Assembly: GCA_009841115.1 (NCBI GenBank)
Contig: VXML01000017.1
Span: 1-64,000 of the forward strand
Direction: 5' to 3'
Origin: Gemmatimonadota bacterium
Lineage (GTDB): Bacteria > Latescibacterota > UBA2968 > UBA8231
Length of the DNA: 64,000 bases
A model generated the notes under the pieces. The model did no database searches. It saw only the letters and a program-made list of their open reading frames with translations, and was not told the origin of the DNA. This document shows positions 54,008 through 62,991 of this stretch, piece by piece (position 1 is the first letter of the stretch; each line of letters begins with the position of its first letter). Made by a program: the position numbers and the translations under genes.

Positions 54008-54037
54008 TTCGCTCAAACTATTGAAAGGAGAGCAAGT

Positions 54038-54964
54038 ATGAAGTTACTGATCGCATGCGGCTTTGGCCTAGCCTTAATCGGAGCCGCAAACGCTCAATTC
54101 AACGATCCGCCGGCCCTCGAGAATCGCAACGGCCGGCTCGGCTTTGAGTTTTACATGCTCGAAGTCCCCGATCCCAGTTCCATGACCGCCGATGGCGACG
54201 CCAGCGACTGGGGCTGGTTCGATCCCGAGTACACCCTCACCATGGATGAGTGGCGCGACGAAGCGGATCGTCCCCTACCCGAGCGCGATGACTACAACGT
54301 CACCACCCTCATGGGTTGGAAGGGCGGCGATGTCAACCGCTGGTACGTGCACATGGAAATTGTCGACGACGTCCTCTGCCACTGGGGCACCAACGTCGAG
54401 CAATGGCACGCCGACATGATTGAGTTCGCCCTCGATCCAACGGATCACGGTCGCGAATTCGGCACTGGTTGGGTCATGGAATACATCGCCCGCCCGGGCG
54501 ACATGGTCCCGCCGCAGAACGTGCGCTATCGCTGGACTGGCCCAGAAGGCTGGCTGGAAAACAACGAGGTCATCGAGTTCGCCGTCCGCGTCGATCCGCC
54601 CGAAGCCTGGGCCGCTGAAGTGTGGGACGCCGGTGGGACCACGTATTACGAGTGGAACTACGAAGTCAAGCGGTTCATGGAAGACGGCGGGCCCTCGGCC
54701 AGCGAGACCTTCCAGTTGGATGCCGTCGCCGGGGAAGACGGCGCGGGCATAGCCTTCAACCTGTGGGCTGAGGACAGCGAGCCAACGGGAGACGACGGCG
54801 ACCGCGCCTCTTCAGTAGTCAACGACATGACCACGCGCGGCCCCGAAGGCTCAGCGCGGCAGTACTACGCTCATGCCCTGCTGCTGCGCACCGGCGAGTA
54901 CGCCGCTGCAACGTCCGTGGAAGAGTCAACTTGGGCGCAGATCAAGGATTCTTTCCGCCGCTAA
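54038..54964 (+). CDS. Secreted CBM9-like protein (second)
   Basis: The 308-residue protein starts with a signal peptide (MKLLIACGFGLALIGAANAQ). GAAAGGAG precedes ATG 54038. The mature part is acidic and Trp-rich with a CBM9/DOMON-like pattern: DGDASDWGWFDPEY, then RWYVHMEIVDDVLCHW, MIEFALDPTDHGREF, VIEFAVRVDPPE. It is distantly similar to the 21714 protein, and each borders one of the two FlgD-tail/barrel clusters. The role is likely extracellular carbohydrate binding. A hairpin terminator follows at 55141. Confidence 0.72.
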   Translation: MKLLIACGFGLALIGAANAQFNDPPALENRNGRLGFEFYMLEVPDPSSMTADGDASDWGWFDPEYTLTMDEWRDEADRPLPERDDYNVTTLMGWKGGDVNRWYVHMEIVDDVLCHWGTNVEQWHADMIEFALDPTDHGREFGTGWVMEYIARPGDMVPPQNVRYRWTGPEGWLENNEVIEFAVRVDPPEAWAAEVWDAGGTTYYEWNYEVKRFMEDGGPSASETFQLDAVAGEDGAGIAFNLWAEDSEPTGDDGDRASSVVNDMTTRGPEGSARQYYAHALLLRTGEYAAATSVEESTWAQIKDSFRR

Positions 54965-55140
54965 ACCTTAACATCTCGGAGCGACTCCGCGTCGGAATGC
55001 CGTCGTGGAGCCGCTCCATCTCACACCCAGCACAATTCCCCTTAGAGGCGCGAATTAGCTAGCTGGGCATCCTGTCCACTGACGACTCCGTAGGGCCTCT
55101 TCCCTATATCGTGTAACAGGACCGGAATTTCTGCCTATCC

Positions 55141-55178
55141 GATACGCTCTTTTCTAAAAGAAGGAGCGTATCTTTTGT
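55141..55178 (+). terminator. Intrinsic terminator
   Basis: A strong hairpin with arms gatacgctcttttc and agaaggagcgtatc around a short loop is followed by TTTTGTT. It separates the CBM9-like gene from the small DUF4177-like gene. A second, weaker GC-rich inverted repeat without a T-run lies at about 54977-55018. Confidence 0.75.
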
Positions 55179-55226
55179 TGCATATGCCGAACAGCTTCAG
55201 ACGATGCCATCAGAGGAGTAAGCATA

Positions 55227-55427
55227 ATGAGTGCATGGGAATACATGATTATTGATTCAAAGGATATTGCCGGTGGCGGCATCTTCAAAGGCAAGGACCG
55301 CTCAGAAGTCGATCAGTACTTGAACAAACTCGGCGCAGATGGCTGGGAGATTATCAACATCGACTTCCGCGAACTTGAACATCGCTTCGACTTCACCGGT
55401 GTCGCCAAGCGAGCGAAGCTGTCTTAG
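55227..55427 (+). CDS. DUF4177-like small protein
   Basis: The 66-residue protein (MSAWEYMIIDSKDI, then LNKLGADGWEIINIDF) has the pattern of DUF4177, small proteins of unknown role often built around a LxxxGxxGWE core. AGAGGAG precedes the ATG. It begins a plus-strand run that continues through the lipoprotein and FlgD-tail genes after an 10-base gap. Confidence 0.75.
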   Translation: MSAWEYMIIDSKDIAGGGIFKGKDRSEVDQYLNKLGADGWEIINIDFRELEHRFDFTGVAKRAKLS

Positions 55428-55437
55428 AGGACGCAAC

Positions 55438-56151
55438 ATGCGCGTATGGATTGCGGTACTCATCTTCCTCGTCAGCGGCTGTGGGCGCTATTTCCCCCAA
55501 CCCCTGCAGCCCACGCCCCAACAGGCCGAGGGCATGACCGTCAACGACGACGGCTCCGTCACCTACGCGCTCGAGCGGCTGGCCATCACCCTAAGACCCA
55601 TGACCGACGCCGAACTCAACCGGCAATTTCCCCAAGCCTCGACCGGCGGTGCTGCCGCAGTCAATCCCTATACCTTTGGCGATTGGGTCGCGCCCGGCGA
55701 CGACTGGACGCCTTCCCGCTTTTTGGTGATGAAACTAGGCGTCGCCAATTACCAGTTCCCCAAGGTCGTTATTGACCCTCTCAAAGCCACGATCAAAGCG
55801 GCCAACAATCAAATCTACCGCGCCTTGAGCTATGCCGAGCTGTACGAATACTACCGATCGTATTGGCAGGCCAACTCCGGCCAAGGCCGAATCGAATTCA
55901 GGGCGCGCACCGACATTCTCAAGCAAACCATGTTCACCGATGCCTTTATCTTCAGCGGCCGCGACGAGGAAGGGTACATCGTCTTTCCCCGTTTGGACGA
56001 TGAAATACAGCGCATTCAAGTGGAAATCGCCGATATCGCCATCCGCTTTAATTTCGACAACGAACCCGTGGAGACCATTGACCTCAGCGTTTCTTTCAAG
56101 CGCGAGGTACTCAAGGGGAACGCGCCCCACAGCGCGGTTCCACTGAACTAA
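55438..56151 (+). CDS. Lipoprotein of unknown function
   Basis: The 237-residue protein has a short lipoprotein signal with lipobox LVSGC (Cys at about residue 15), so it is likely envelope-anchored. The mature part contains RPMTDAELNRQFPQAS, a DWVAPGDDWTPSRF loop and a C-terminal beta-rich region (IQVEIADIAIRFNFDNEPVE). I do not recognise a family. ATG 55438 is chosen as the start of the signal. It lies 5 bases before P4 and is probably co-expressed with it, in the place the TPR lipoprotein holds in the other cluster. Confidence 0.65.
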   Translation: MRVWIAVLIFLVSGCGRYFPQPLQPTPQQAEGMTVNDDGSVTYALERLAITLRPMTDAELNRQFPQASTGGAAAVNPYTFGDWVAPGDDWTPSRFLVMKLGVANYQFPKVVIDPLKATIKAANNQIYRALSYAELYEYYRSYWQANSGQGRIEFRARTDILKQTMFTDAFIFSGRDEEGYIVFPRLDDEIQRIQVEIADIAIRFNFDNEPVETIDLSVSFKREVLKGNAPHSAVPLN

Positions 56152-56156
56152 TAATC

Positions 56157-58166
56157 ATGCGGCCCCCCTGCTCCCTTCCGCTTGGCCGATTCGCCGCTGT
56201 CTGCATGTTGTTAGGGCTGGGGGTGCGACTGGGGCTAGCCGAGGTGGAAACATACCACATCGGCCGCGGTGGCTTGTCGTGGGCCTCGCAGGCGGACATC
56301 CAAAACGGAACCGTTGGGGTAGAGGGTGCGCTACAACCGCTGGAACTGCGCAGCGGCCAGAACCTAATGGAATTGCTGCGAGCCGCAGGTCAGACTTGGC
56401 TCAACGGCAGCCCCAGCGACTTCACCAAGCCCGGGCAGCCGCGCACTTGGTCCAACGACGGCCCCTTCAATCAGGTAAACGGCCCCCTGCAACTCGTTGA
56501 CGGCGACCCTTCCAGTTCGTCCGAAGGCGCATTCAGAACGGCGCGCAACCAAGCGGGGGCCACGTTTTTCTGGGATCTCGGCGCTCCTTTTCCCATAGAA
56601 CGCGTGCGGTTTGCACCAGCACCCGGCGAGCTAGATTGGTTCATCAAGGCATTTGAACTGCGGGTGAGCGACGGCGAGCAGTTCGACGAGATCAGGCGGC
56701 CCGTCTATCACCTGCTGAGCCGCGTCGAGGGCAACAAGGATCCAGTGGTCGAGCTTTCCTTCGATGGAGTGCAAGGGCGCTTTCTCCAACTCAAGGTGCT
56801 CTCGCGCAATCCCTTCAACCTCGCGGAATTCGCAGTGTACGGAGAGGGATTCGTGCCCGTGTCCAGCTATGTCTCGCAGCTCCATTCCTTTGGGCGGCCC
56901 GTGAATTTCGGGCGGCTCATGGTGCGGGCCGAGCGGCTGAGCCGTGCCGCAGTAGGCGACACCGCAATCATGCGCTTGCAGCTCCGCAGCGGCATGGACG
57001 ACACGCCCATAGCCTACTTTCGCCGCGACCGCGACACGGGCGTCCGCGAAGAAGTGTCCCTGTCCGAGTACAACAATCTGCCCAGACGCGCCCTGTACCG
57101 CCGCGATCCAACCACCGGAGCCGTGCTGGGAGAAGTAACTCGGACCGAATATCTCTCGCTGCCGTTGGCCGAGGTCGGGCCAGCGCGCGACTTTGTGCAG
57201 GCCGACATCCGCGAAGACGTGGAGAATTGGAGTTCTTGGACCCCACCCCTGCAACTCGATTCGTCGGCTACGGTAGTTATGCCATTGGAGCTGCCAAGCC
57301 CGCGCGAATTCTTGCAGTTCCGCGTCTTTTTCAACGGACATGCCGCGAGCACCATGCGCCTCGATAGCTTGGTAGTGGAATTTTCGCCCGAACTGGTCAG
57401 CACAGCCGTCGGCGAAGTCGCGCTGGCCTCCGATCCCCATCCCGTCAGCGGTGTATTAGCCGTTCCGAGCGGAGTCGATACCTCCTTTGTCTGCGACATC
57501 CTCACCCAATTCGACGAAGACGATCTAGCGGGCTTTCGCGGCCTCAAGCTCACCGCCTTTCCGCCACCCGTGTTTGAGCGGCTGCAAATGGGTGATCCCC
57601 TCGTCGAGGTCGCAGACGTCGAGGTCGAGTCTATCGCCGAGGGCTTCCACGTCTTTTTCCCACCAGTGACGCGCCAAAACAACCAGCCCATGCGGTTGAC
57701 CTTTAGGCTGCGGTTGCTGGAGTACCATACGCCGCTGAACGCCTTTTTGCTCGGCGACGGCGACGTGCCGCCGCATCCGATTGTGGCCGGCAATGCCAGT
57801 GCCGAGGTGGGTACGGGATCCATTCATATCTTCGCCACAAGCGCCACGCCCTCGGTCGAAGCCCTCCTCTCGACCGCCGTGCTCACGCCCAACGGCGATG
57901 GGGTCAACGACGAAGTCGAAGTCGCCGCAGTGCTGGCGCAATTTGCCGGCGAGGTGCCGCTAACTATCGAAATTTTTGACCTTTCCGGCCACCGAGTGCG
58001 AGAGCTAATTGCCGTGCCCCGAGCCGCGGGAGTCTATCGCGAAACCTGGGACGGACGAGATGGGAGCGGCGCAAGGGTCGCGCCCGGCCTATACCTATGT
58101 CGGATCGGAGTAAGCTCGGATATCGCCTCGACCACTGCGACGCAACTTATAGGAGTGGCGTATTGA
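56157..58166 (+). CDS. Secreted galactose-binding/FlgD-tail protein (paralog P4)
   Basis: The 669-residue exported protein has LQLVDGDPSSSSEGAF, WDLGAPFPIERVRFAPAPGE and FAVYGEGFVPVSSYVSQL (galactose-binding-like). It continues with LQLRSGMDDTPIAYFRRD, two Tyr-rich segments (YNNLPRRALYRRDPTTGAVLG and TRTEYLSLPLAEVGP), NWSSWTPPLQL and a FlgD-like domain beginning LTPNGDGVND near residue 576. It ends LIGVAY. The plan matches P1, P2 and P5. Its stop overlaps the TTG start of P5 (TTGA), so the two are translationally coupled. Confidence 0.75.
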   Translation: MRPPCSLPLGRFAAVCMLLGLGVRLGLAEVETYHIGRGGLSWASQADIQNGTVGVEGALQPLELRSGQNLMELLRAAGQTWLNGSPSDFTKPGQPRTWSNDGPFNQVNGPLQLVDGDPSSSSEGAFRTARNQAGATFFWDLGAPFPIERVRFAPAPGELDWFIKAFELRVSDGEQFDEIRRPVYHLLSRVEGNKDPVVELSFDGVQGRFLQLKVLSRNPFNLAEFAVYGEGFVPVSSYVSQLHSFGRPVNFGRLMVRAERLSRAAVGDTAIMRLQLRSGMDDTPIAYFRRDRDTGVREEVSLSEYNNLPRRALYRRDPTTGAVLGEVTRTEYLSLPLAEVGPARDFVQADIREDVENWSSWTPPLQLDSSATVVMPLELPSPREFLQFRVFFNGHAASTMRLDSLVVEFSPELVSTAVGEVALASDPHPVSGVLAVPSGVDTSFVCDILTQFDEDDLAGFRGLKLTAFPPPVFERLQMGDPLVEVADVEVESIAEGFHVFFPPVTRQNNQPMRLTFRLRLLEYHTPLNAFLLGDGDVPPHPIVAGNASAEVGTGSIHIFATSATPSVEALLSTAVLTPNGDGVNDEVEVAAVLAQFAGEVPLTIEIFDLSGHRVRELIAVPRAAGVYRETWDGRDGSGARVAPGLYLCRIGVSSDIASTTATQLIGVAY

Positions 58167-60181
58167 CCGCTTTCTCGCTAGTGTCACTGCTGTTGTATGC
58201 TGGGGCGGCTTGGGGACAGGCGTCGTCATGGGTCGTCGGCTCAAGTGGCGAACCCTGGGCCGACGTAGCCGAGCGCTGGATCGCCCTCGACGACTCCGTG
58301 CGCTCCGGGGCCGTCCAGCCTCGGGCCGTGCCCCCGGGGCGCAACGTGCTGCGCGGGTTGGTGCGCGCAACAGGTGTTGCCGCTCAGGTCAACATCTTTG
58401 ACTACTCTTGGTCCTTTGCTAAAGACCCGGACCGGATGGAGATCAACAACCAACTCGTGGGATGGAATCCGCGCATGTGGGGAGGCAACGGAGCGGTGAT
58501 GCGCGGCCTCATAGATGGCGACGAGCTGACCGCCTCTTTCGTCCATCCACCGCGCATCGACGGACGGCCCAATGCCGCGGTGTTCTATACGCTCGACTTA
58601 GGCGTGCCCATCGCCCTCGACAGCCTCGTCTTCTTCCCGCCCCAAAGCGGCTTTACCGACGACAACAGACGCCAGCGCAACGTCTTCCCCGTGGGTTACG
58701 AAGTGACGCGCACCAACACGCCCACGGACTGGCTCATTTTCGAGGATGAGGCCGTCGCGCTCGGGTCGCCCGGCTACCACCCGCTCGACGAGCTAGTCGG
58801 CAGCACCTTTTCCAACAACCAGAGCATTGTGTCGCTGCGGCCGCCCCTGCGCTTTACGCGCTTTTTGCGCTTCAAGTTCGGCGGCGTTACGTCGCTGGGC
58901 CTCCTCGCCGAGATACAGGCCTTTGGCCGCGGCTATCCCCAAGTGGCGCGCTACTTGTCGCAAGTCAAGTCCTTTGGCGAGCCGGTGAGTCTCGGTCGCG
59001 TTACTTGGCACTTCACTCGCTACCGGCAGACGAGTTCCGGCAGCATCGTCGAAGACCCCGCGGCCCCCGTACAGCTCGTCATCCAGACGCGCTCCGGCAC
59101 GGACGACGATCCAATAGATCACTTTATTTTTGACGAACTCAGCCGCCTTCTCAAAGTGGACCGCTCGACCTACGAAGACGCGCCAGCGGTCGTGCACGCC
59201 GCCTACCAACGCGCGCCTGGGTTCCAAGGGCGTCGAGGGGAGGATATTGAGAATTGGACGCCTTGGTCCATTGCCTACGTGGAGTCGGGAGACGAAGTGC
59301 GCTCGGCCGATGGGGGGGCGTTCTTCCAGTTTCGCTTTGAGATCGCCACGGAGCAGCCCTTTGCCTTTGGCGTGCTAGACAGCGTGGCCTTTGAGGTGTC
59401 GCCTCTGTTGGCCGACAGCGTGCTGGCCGAGGTCTCGCTCGCTGGGCCACTGCCCGACCCCAAGGTCCCACTGGGCGTAGATACTACGTTTGTCTATGAC
59501 ATTCGCACAGTTTTCGCCACCAGCGGCCGCGTGGGGTTTGACGCAATCGAATTAGACGTGCCTCCGGGCGCGCGTTTTCTCGGCTTGGAAATTGACGAAA
59601 TGCCCGCGCAGGAAGGCGTGGATTTTTCCTTTGTCGCCACACCCAATAAATTCAGCTTCACTTTTCCGCAAATTTTTGTCTCAGACACGTCGTTTCGCGT
59701 GCGCTACCGCAGTGCGATCTACCAAGCGTCGCTCTTTTTAGAAGGGCAATTGGTTAACCGCGATCCACAGGCCGCCCTCCTGCCCCAGTCGATTGAATCG
59801 GGCGATGCGCGCGCAGATGTCGCCAGCAACAGCATCCAAGTGGTAGCCAGCGAGGAAGAGTTGAGCGTCTTGGGCGCGCTGCGGCTGTCTTCGCCAGTCT
59901 TAACGCCCAATGGCGACGGAGCCAACGACATCGTCGTCGCTGCCTTTGATCTGTTTGGCGTCAACGGAGCGCCAACTACGATGGCAGTGCGCGACCTCGC
60001 CGGACGCCGCGTCGCTACTCTGCTCAGCGCCACGTCTCAAGCCGGCTCCTACGCGCCGACTTGGGACGGCACGGGCACAGATGGGGAGTTGGTGCCTCCC
60101 GGCCTCTACTTAGTGCAGATAGAAGTCGAGATCGATTTGGGCGTGGAGACGCAGACGTATGCGGTCGCCGTCGCCTATTGA
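58163..60181 (+). CDS. Secreted galactose-binding/FlgD-tail protein (paralog P5)
   Basis: The 672-residue exported protein most likely starts at TTG 58163, with AGGAG placed 7 bases upstream and a signal peptide immediately after (LTAFSLVSLLLYAGAAWGQ). No ATG lies near. Features are GLIDGDELTASF, YTLDLGVPIALDSLVFFP, IQAFGRGYPQVARYLSQV, LVIQTRSGTDDDPIDHFIF, a Tyr segment (LLKVDRSTYEDAPAV), NWTPWSIAYV and a FlgD-like domain with LTPNGDGAND and LVPPGLYLVQI. It ends AVAVAY. It lies between P4 and P6 in the plus-strand envelope run. Confidence 0.75.
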   Translation: MTAFSLVSLLLYAGAAWGQASSWVVGSSGEPWADVAERWIALDDSVRSGAVQPRAVPPGRNVLRGLVRATGVAAQVNIFDYSWSFAKDPDRMEINNQLVGWNPRMWGGNGAVMRGLIDGDELTASFVHPPRIDGRPNAAVFYTLDLGVPIALDSLVFFPPQSGFTDDNRRQRNVFPVGYEVTRTNTPTDWLIFEDEAVALGSPGYHPLDELVGSTFSNNQSIVSLRPPLRFTRFLRFKFGGVTSLGLLAEIQAFGRGYPQVARYLSQVKSFGEPVSLGRVTWHFTRYRQTSSGSIVEDPAAPVQLVIQTRSGTDDDPIDHFIFDELSRLLKVDRSTYEDAPAVVHAAYQRAPGFQGRRGEDIENWTPWSIAYVESGDEVRSADGGAFFQFRFEIATEQPFAFGVLDSVAFEVSPLLADSVLAEVSLAGPLPDPKVPLGVDTTFVYDIRTVFATSGRVGFDAIELDVPPGARFLGLEIDEMPAQEGVDFSFVATPNKFSFTFPQIFVSDTSFRVRYRSAIYQASLFLEGQLVNRDPQAALLPQSIESGDARADVASNSIQVVASEEELSVLGALRLSSPVLTPNGDGANDIVVAAFDLFGVNGAPTTMAVRDLAGRRVATLLSATSQAGSYAPTWDGTGTDGELVPPGLYLVQIEVEIDLGVETQTYAVAVAY

Positions 60182-60203
60182 CCAGTGCTGCGGAGAAAAG
60201 CCG

Positions 60204-62642
60204 ATGCTTAGACGCTATCTCATCCATATCAGTCTCAAACGGCAGTATCAGAGCAAAATCACTGCTAAAAAACTCCCTTTACTGCTTTTCCTCGTCGTTC
60301 ACTCCGCCCTATACGCCCAAGACATTGTTTTTGAGGGGACGGACTTTGCGGCGTGGAATCATCCGGCCGGGCTGGTCCAAATTGGCGCTACCGGGGTCGC
60401 TGTTAAGCGTTTTGGCACGACGTTTAACGCGGTCGCCAATGCCAACGAATTTTCCTCCGTTACCATTGGCGACTACGGCCTCTTGCCGGTGCGCGCGCCC
60501 TCCAATCAAGCCCAAGCCGGATTAGTGACCGACCAAGACCACAACACCTATTGGCAGCCCGACTTAGACGATCCACTCCAGAAGTGGTGGCTAGAGGTCG
60601 ATTTGGACCGCGCAGTCGTCGCCCGTAAGATCCGCTTGATCTTTCCCCAAACCGAGGACGCCCGTCCCTTTGAGTTCTTTTCGGTCCACATCAGCCCAGG
60701 CATCCAGGTTGCGGGCGCGCCGGGTAAGCAAATCGCGTTTGAGCGCGTCGGTCGCCCGGTCAATAACAACACCAAGCAGGTGGTAGAGTTCGATCTCAGA
60801 ACCGCCAATAAGCCTCCTGCCAGCGGAATGCCCAGAGGGGAGTTCTTGGTAAAAAGCGACAGCTTGGATTTTTCTATCCTCCGCTTTGTGCGCTTTGAAG
60901 CGGCCGGTCAAACCGCTGGTGCCGCCCTCGCCGAAATCGAGGTAGATGGCATTGGCTTCAACCTCCCGACCCGGGTGTTTACCGAAGTGCGCGAGGAAAA
61001 GGGCGAGAAGTCATGGGGCGGCAAGACGTGGACCTCAAGGGCCCGCGAGTGCGATGGCTGCGGCAAGGCCAGCGGCGCGGAATTCCTCGTGGATGCGGAC
61101 TTAGGACGACGGCTGTGGAGCATCCAAGCCTCTTCTGGGGATCGCGATTGGCGCGACGATGGCGTCTGGTCGGTGATCGACTTTGGCAACGTGTTCCGCA
61201 TCGACCGGATCATCTTTGTGCCGCTCATCGGCGGCCGCAGCCCGTGGCTCTACGGCTACCAGCAGGGCGCGGTGGGCGGCTTTCCCATGTTCGATATCCT
61301 CACATCCGACGGCAGTCCGAGCAACACGGCCGACCCGACGGCCGAAGGGCCGTTTGAATACGAGCTGCTGTCCGAAGTGCGCACCAGCTATCCCTTCAAC
61401 GATTTCCAATTTCCCACGCGCGACACGCGCCTCATCCTCTGGCGCGTAATCGGCTTCTACGGGCGCGACGCCAATGCCTTGCAGCTTTTTGCCTTTCACC
61501 GCGAGGGCTATCCCGAGCGCGTCGAGTTAGAGTCCGACGACCTCGACTTGGGTGCGGCGCGCAGCATCCGGCGCATTGAGTGGGATGCCGACCTGCCGCT
61601 GGGTACGCGCTTAGAAGTCCAGACCCAGACGGGCAATGGCTTTACCGAAGTTACGCGCTACTTTCTCGCCAATGGCAATGAAGTCACCAAGGAAGCCTAT
61701 GAAGCGGCGCGCAAGCGCTATCGCGGCGATATTGTGCAAGAAAGAGTGCGAGATGCGACTTGGAGCACTTGGAGTCAGCCGCATCGCTTTTCCGGCCAGA
61801 GCTTTCAGTCGCCTTCGCCGCGGCGCTACTTGCGCACGCGCATTCGCCTATACAGCGATGATCTAGACGTGTCGCCGGTGCTGCGCTCGCTGCGGGTTGT
61901 GGCCAATGATCCGGTCATTGTTGCTGGCTTGAGCGGCTCGGTGTGGCCACGCGAAGCCGGGCTCGATTCGCTGACCGAATTTCGCTATACCATTAAGCCG
62001 CAGGCGTTCAACAGCCGCGACCCTGGGTTCGACCAAGTGCTGATCGCCTTGCCGCCGGGCAGTGCGGATGCCGAATTGATTGCGACATGGGTGGGGGGTC
62101 AGCAGGTGGAGGCGAACAGCTCGTTGCGCGGCGATTCCCTGTGGGTGCAACTACCGCCGCCGGTGGTAAAACGCGACTCCGTCAACATAGCGTTTGCAAC
62201 GCGAGTTTTCGCCAGCCCGACGGTCTTTGAGACCTTCGTCTTTAACTCCAGTCAAGAAGACAACGCACAGGGCGTCGTGCCAGCGGAATTGGGAGCCGAT
62301 CAAGTGTTTGTGCCCGAGGTGGTACAGGGCGTATCGCTAATCCGCAACTTGCGTCACTCCGAGCTGTTCACGCCCAATGGCGACGCAGTCAACGACCTGT
62401 ACGAGCTGAGTTTCACCGTCGTCAAGACTGACAAGCAGCCACATGTGCGCGTCTTTTCCCTCGATGGCCGCCTAGTCACCGAATTGAAAAACGCCACTCC
62501 GCGCGGTGCCCGTGCGACGTACGCTTGGGACGGGCAGCACAACGGTGGGCTCGTGCCGCCGGGTATCTACATAGTACATGTCGAGTTGCAAACCGATCCT
62601 AAAGACGAAGTCGTCCAGCAGTACGTTCACGTCGTATATTAG
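60204..62642 (+). CDS. Secreted galactose-binding/FlgD-tail protein (paralog P6)
   Basis: The 812-residue exported protein starts at ATG 60204 (CGGAGAAAAG upstream) with a long basic signal region. It has F5/8C-like TDQDHNTYWQPD with WWLEVDLDRAVVARKIRLIF and a second region, WSVIDFGNVFRIDRIIFVP. Then come LEVQTQTGNGFTEVTRYF, a Tyr segment (NGNEVTKEAYEAARKRYRGD), WSTWSQPHRF, SPRRYLRTRIRLY and a FlgD-like domain with FTPNGDAVND and LVPPGIYIVHV. It ends VHVVY instead of VAY. It resembles P3 most in its paired binding regions and precedes barrel C with only a small gene between. Confidence 0.75.
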   Translation: MLRRYLIHISLKRQYQSKITAKKLPLLLFLVVHSALYAQDIVFEGTDFAAWNHPAGLVQIGATGVAVKRFGTTFNAVANANEFSSVTIGDYGLLPVRAPSNQAQAGLVTDQDHNTYWQPDLDDPLQKWWLEVDLDRAVVARKIRLIFPQTEDARPFEFFSVHISPGIQVAGAPGKQIAFERVGRPVNNNTKQVVEFDLRTANKPPASGMPRGEFLVKSDSLDFSILRFVRFEAAGQTAGAALAEIEVDGIGFNLPTRVFTEVREEKGEKSWGGKTWTSRARECDGCGKASGAEFLVDADLGRRLWSIQASSGDRDWRDDGVWSVIDFGNVFRIDRIIFVPLIGGRSPWLYGYQQGAVGGFPMFDILTSDGSPSNTADPTAEGPFEYELLSEVRTSYPFNDFQFPTRDTRLILWRVIGFYGRDANALQLFAFHREGYPERVELESDDLDLGAARSIRRIEWDADLPLGTRLEVQTQTGNGFTEVTRYFLANGNEVTKEAYEAARKRYRGDIVQERVRDATWSTWSQPHRFSGQSFQSPSPRRYLRTRIRLYSDDLDVSPVLRSLRVVANDPVIVAGLSGSVWPREAGLDSLTEFRYTIKPQAFNSRDPGFDQVLIALPPGSADAELIATWVGGQQVEANSSLRGDSLWVQLPPPVVKRDSVNIAFATRVFASPTVFETFVFNSSQEDNAQGVVPAELGADQVFVPEVVQGVSLIRNLRHSELFTPNGDAVNDLYELSFTVVKTDKQPHVRVFSLDGRLVTELKNATPRGARATYAWDGQHNGGLVPPGIYIVHVELQTDPKDEVVQQYVHVVY

Positions 62643-62676
62643 CGATACATCGGAAGTAACAAACAAATAGAAGAAC

Positions 62677-62895
62677 ATGAAGATCAACTACTTTGAAGAT
62701 ACGGACACCGCATTTATCGAGTTCACCGCGCAACCCGTCGTCGAGACCCGCAAGTTGTGCGAGAACATCCACATAGACCTCGACGAGCAAGGAAACCTCG
62801 TCTCCATGAAAATTGAGCACGCCAAGACGAGCGCCAACATCTTAGATTTCACCTTCGAGCGTCAAGAAAAGCAACCGAGTGATGACAGTGTTTAG
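62677..62895 (+). CDS. DUF2283 protein
   Basis: The 72-residue protein (YFEDTDTAFIEFTAQPV, ENIHIDLDEQGNLVSMKIEHA) has the typical DUF2283 pattern, small proteins of unknown function. A short gap separates it from P6, and its end touches the inverted repeat upstream of barrel C. It may be an inserted accessory gene and not part of the envelope system. Confidence 0.8.
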   Translation: MKINYFEDTDTAFIEFTAQPVVETRKLCENIHIDLDEQGNLVSMKIEHAKTSANILDFTFERQEKQPSDDSV

Positions 62896-62970
62896 TGGTC
62901 AGTGGCCAGTGGCCAGTCCCCACCGCTCCCTGGGAAGGGTTGGGTCTGATCACTGGTCACTGACCACTAA
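62892..62970. repeat. Long inverted repeat upstream of barrel C
   Basis: Arms of about 29 bases (ttagtggtcagtggccagtg... and its near-complement ending at 62970) flank a short loop, with few mismatches. The sequence family is the same as at 33400-33492. The ribosome-binding site of barrel C begins 10 bases later, in the same position relative to the gene as for barrel B. Confidence 0.85.
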
Positions 62971-62991
62971 ACACTAAACAGGAGGGAGGAC

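Noticed and set aside
62029-62040. tRNA T-loop-like string gggttcgacc
   Set aside because: It lies inside the P6 coding frame and no cloverleaf can be formed around it.
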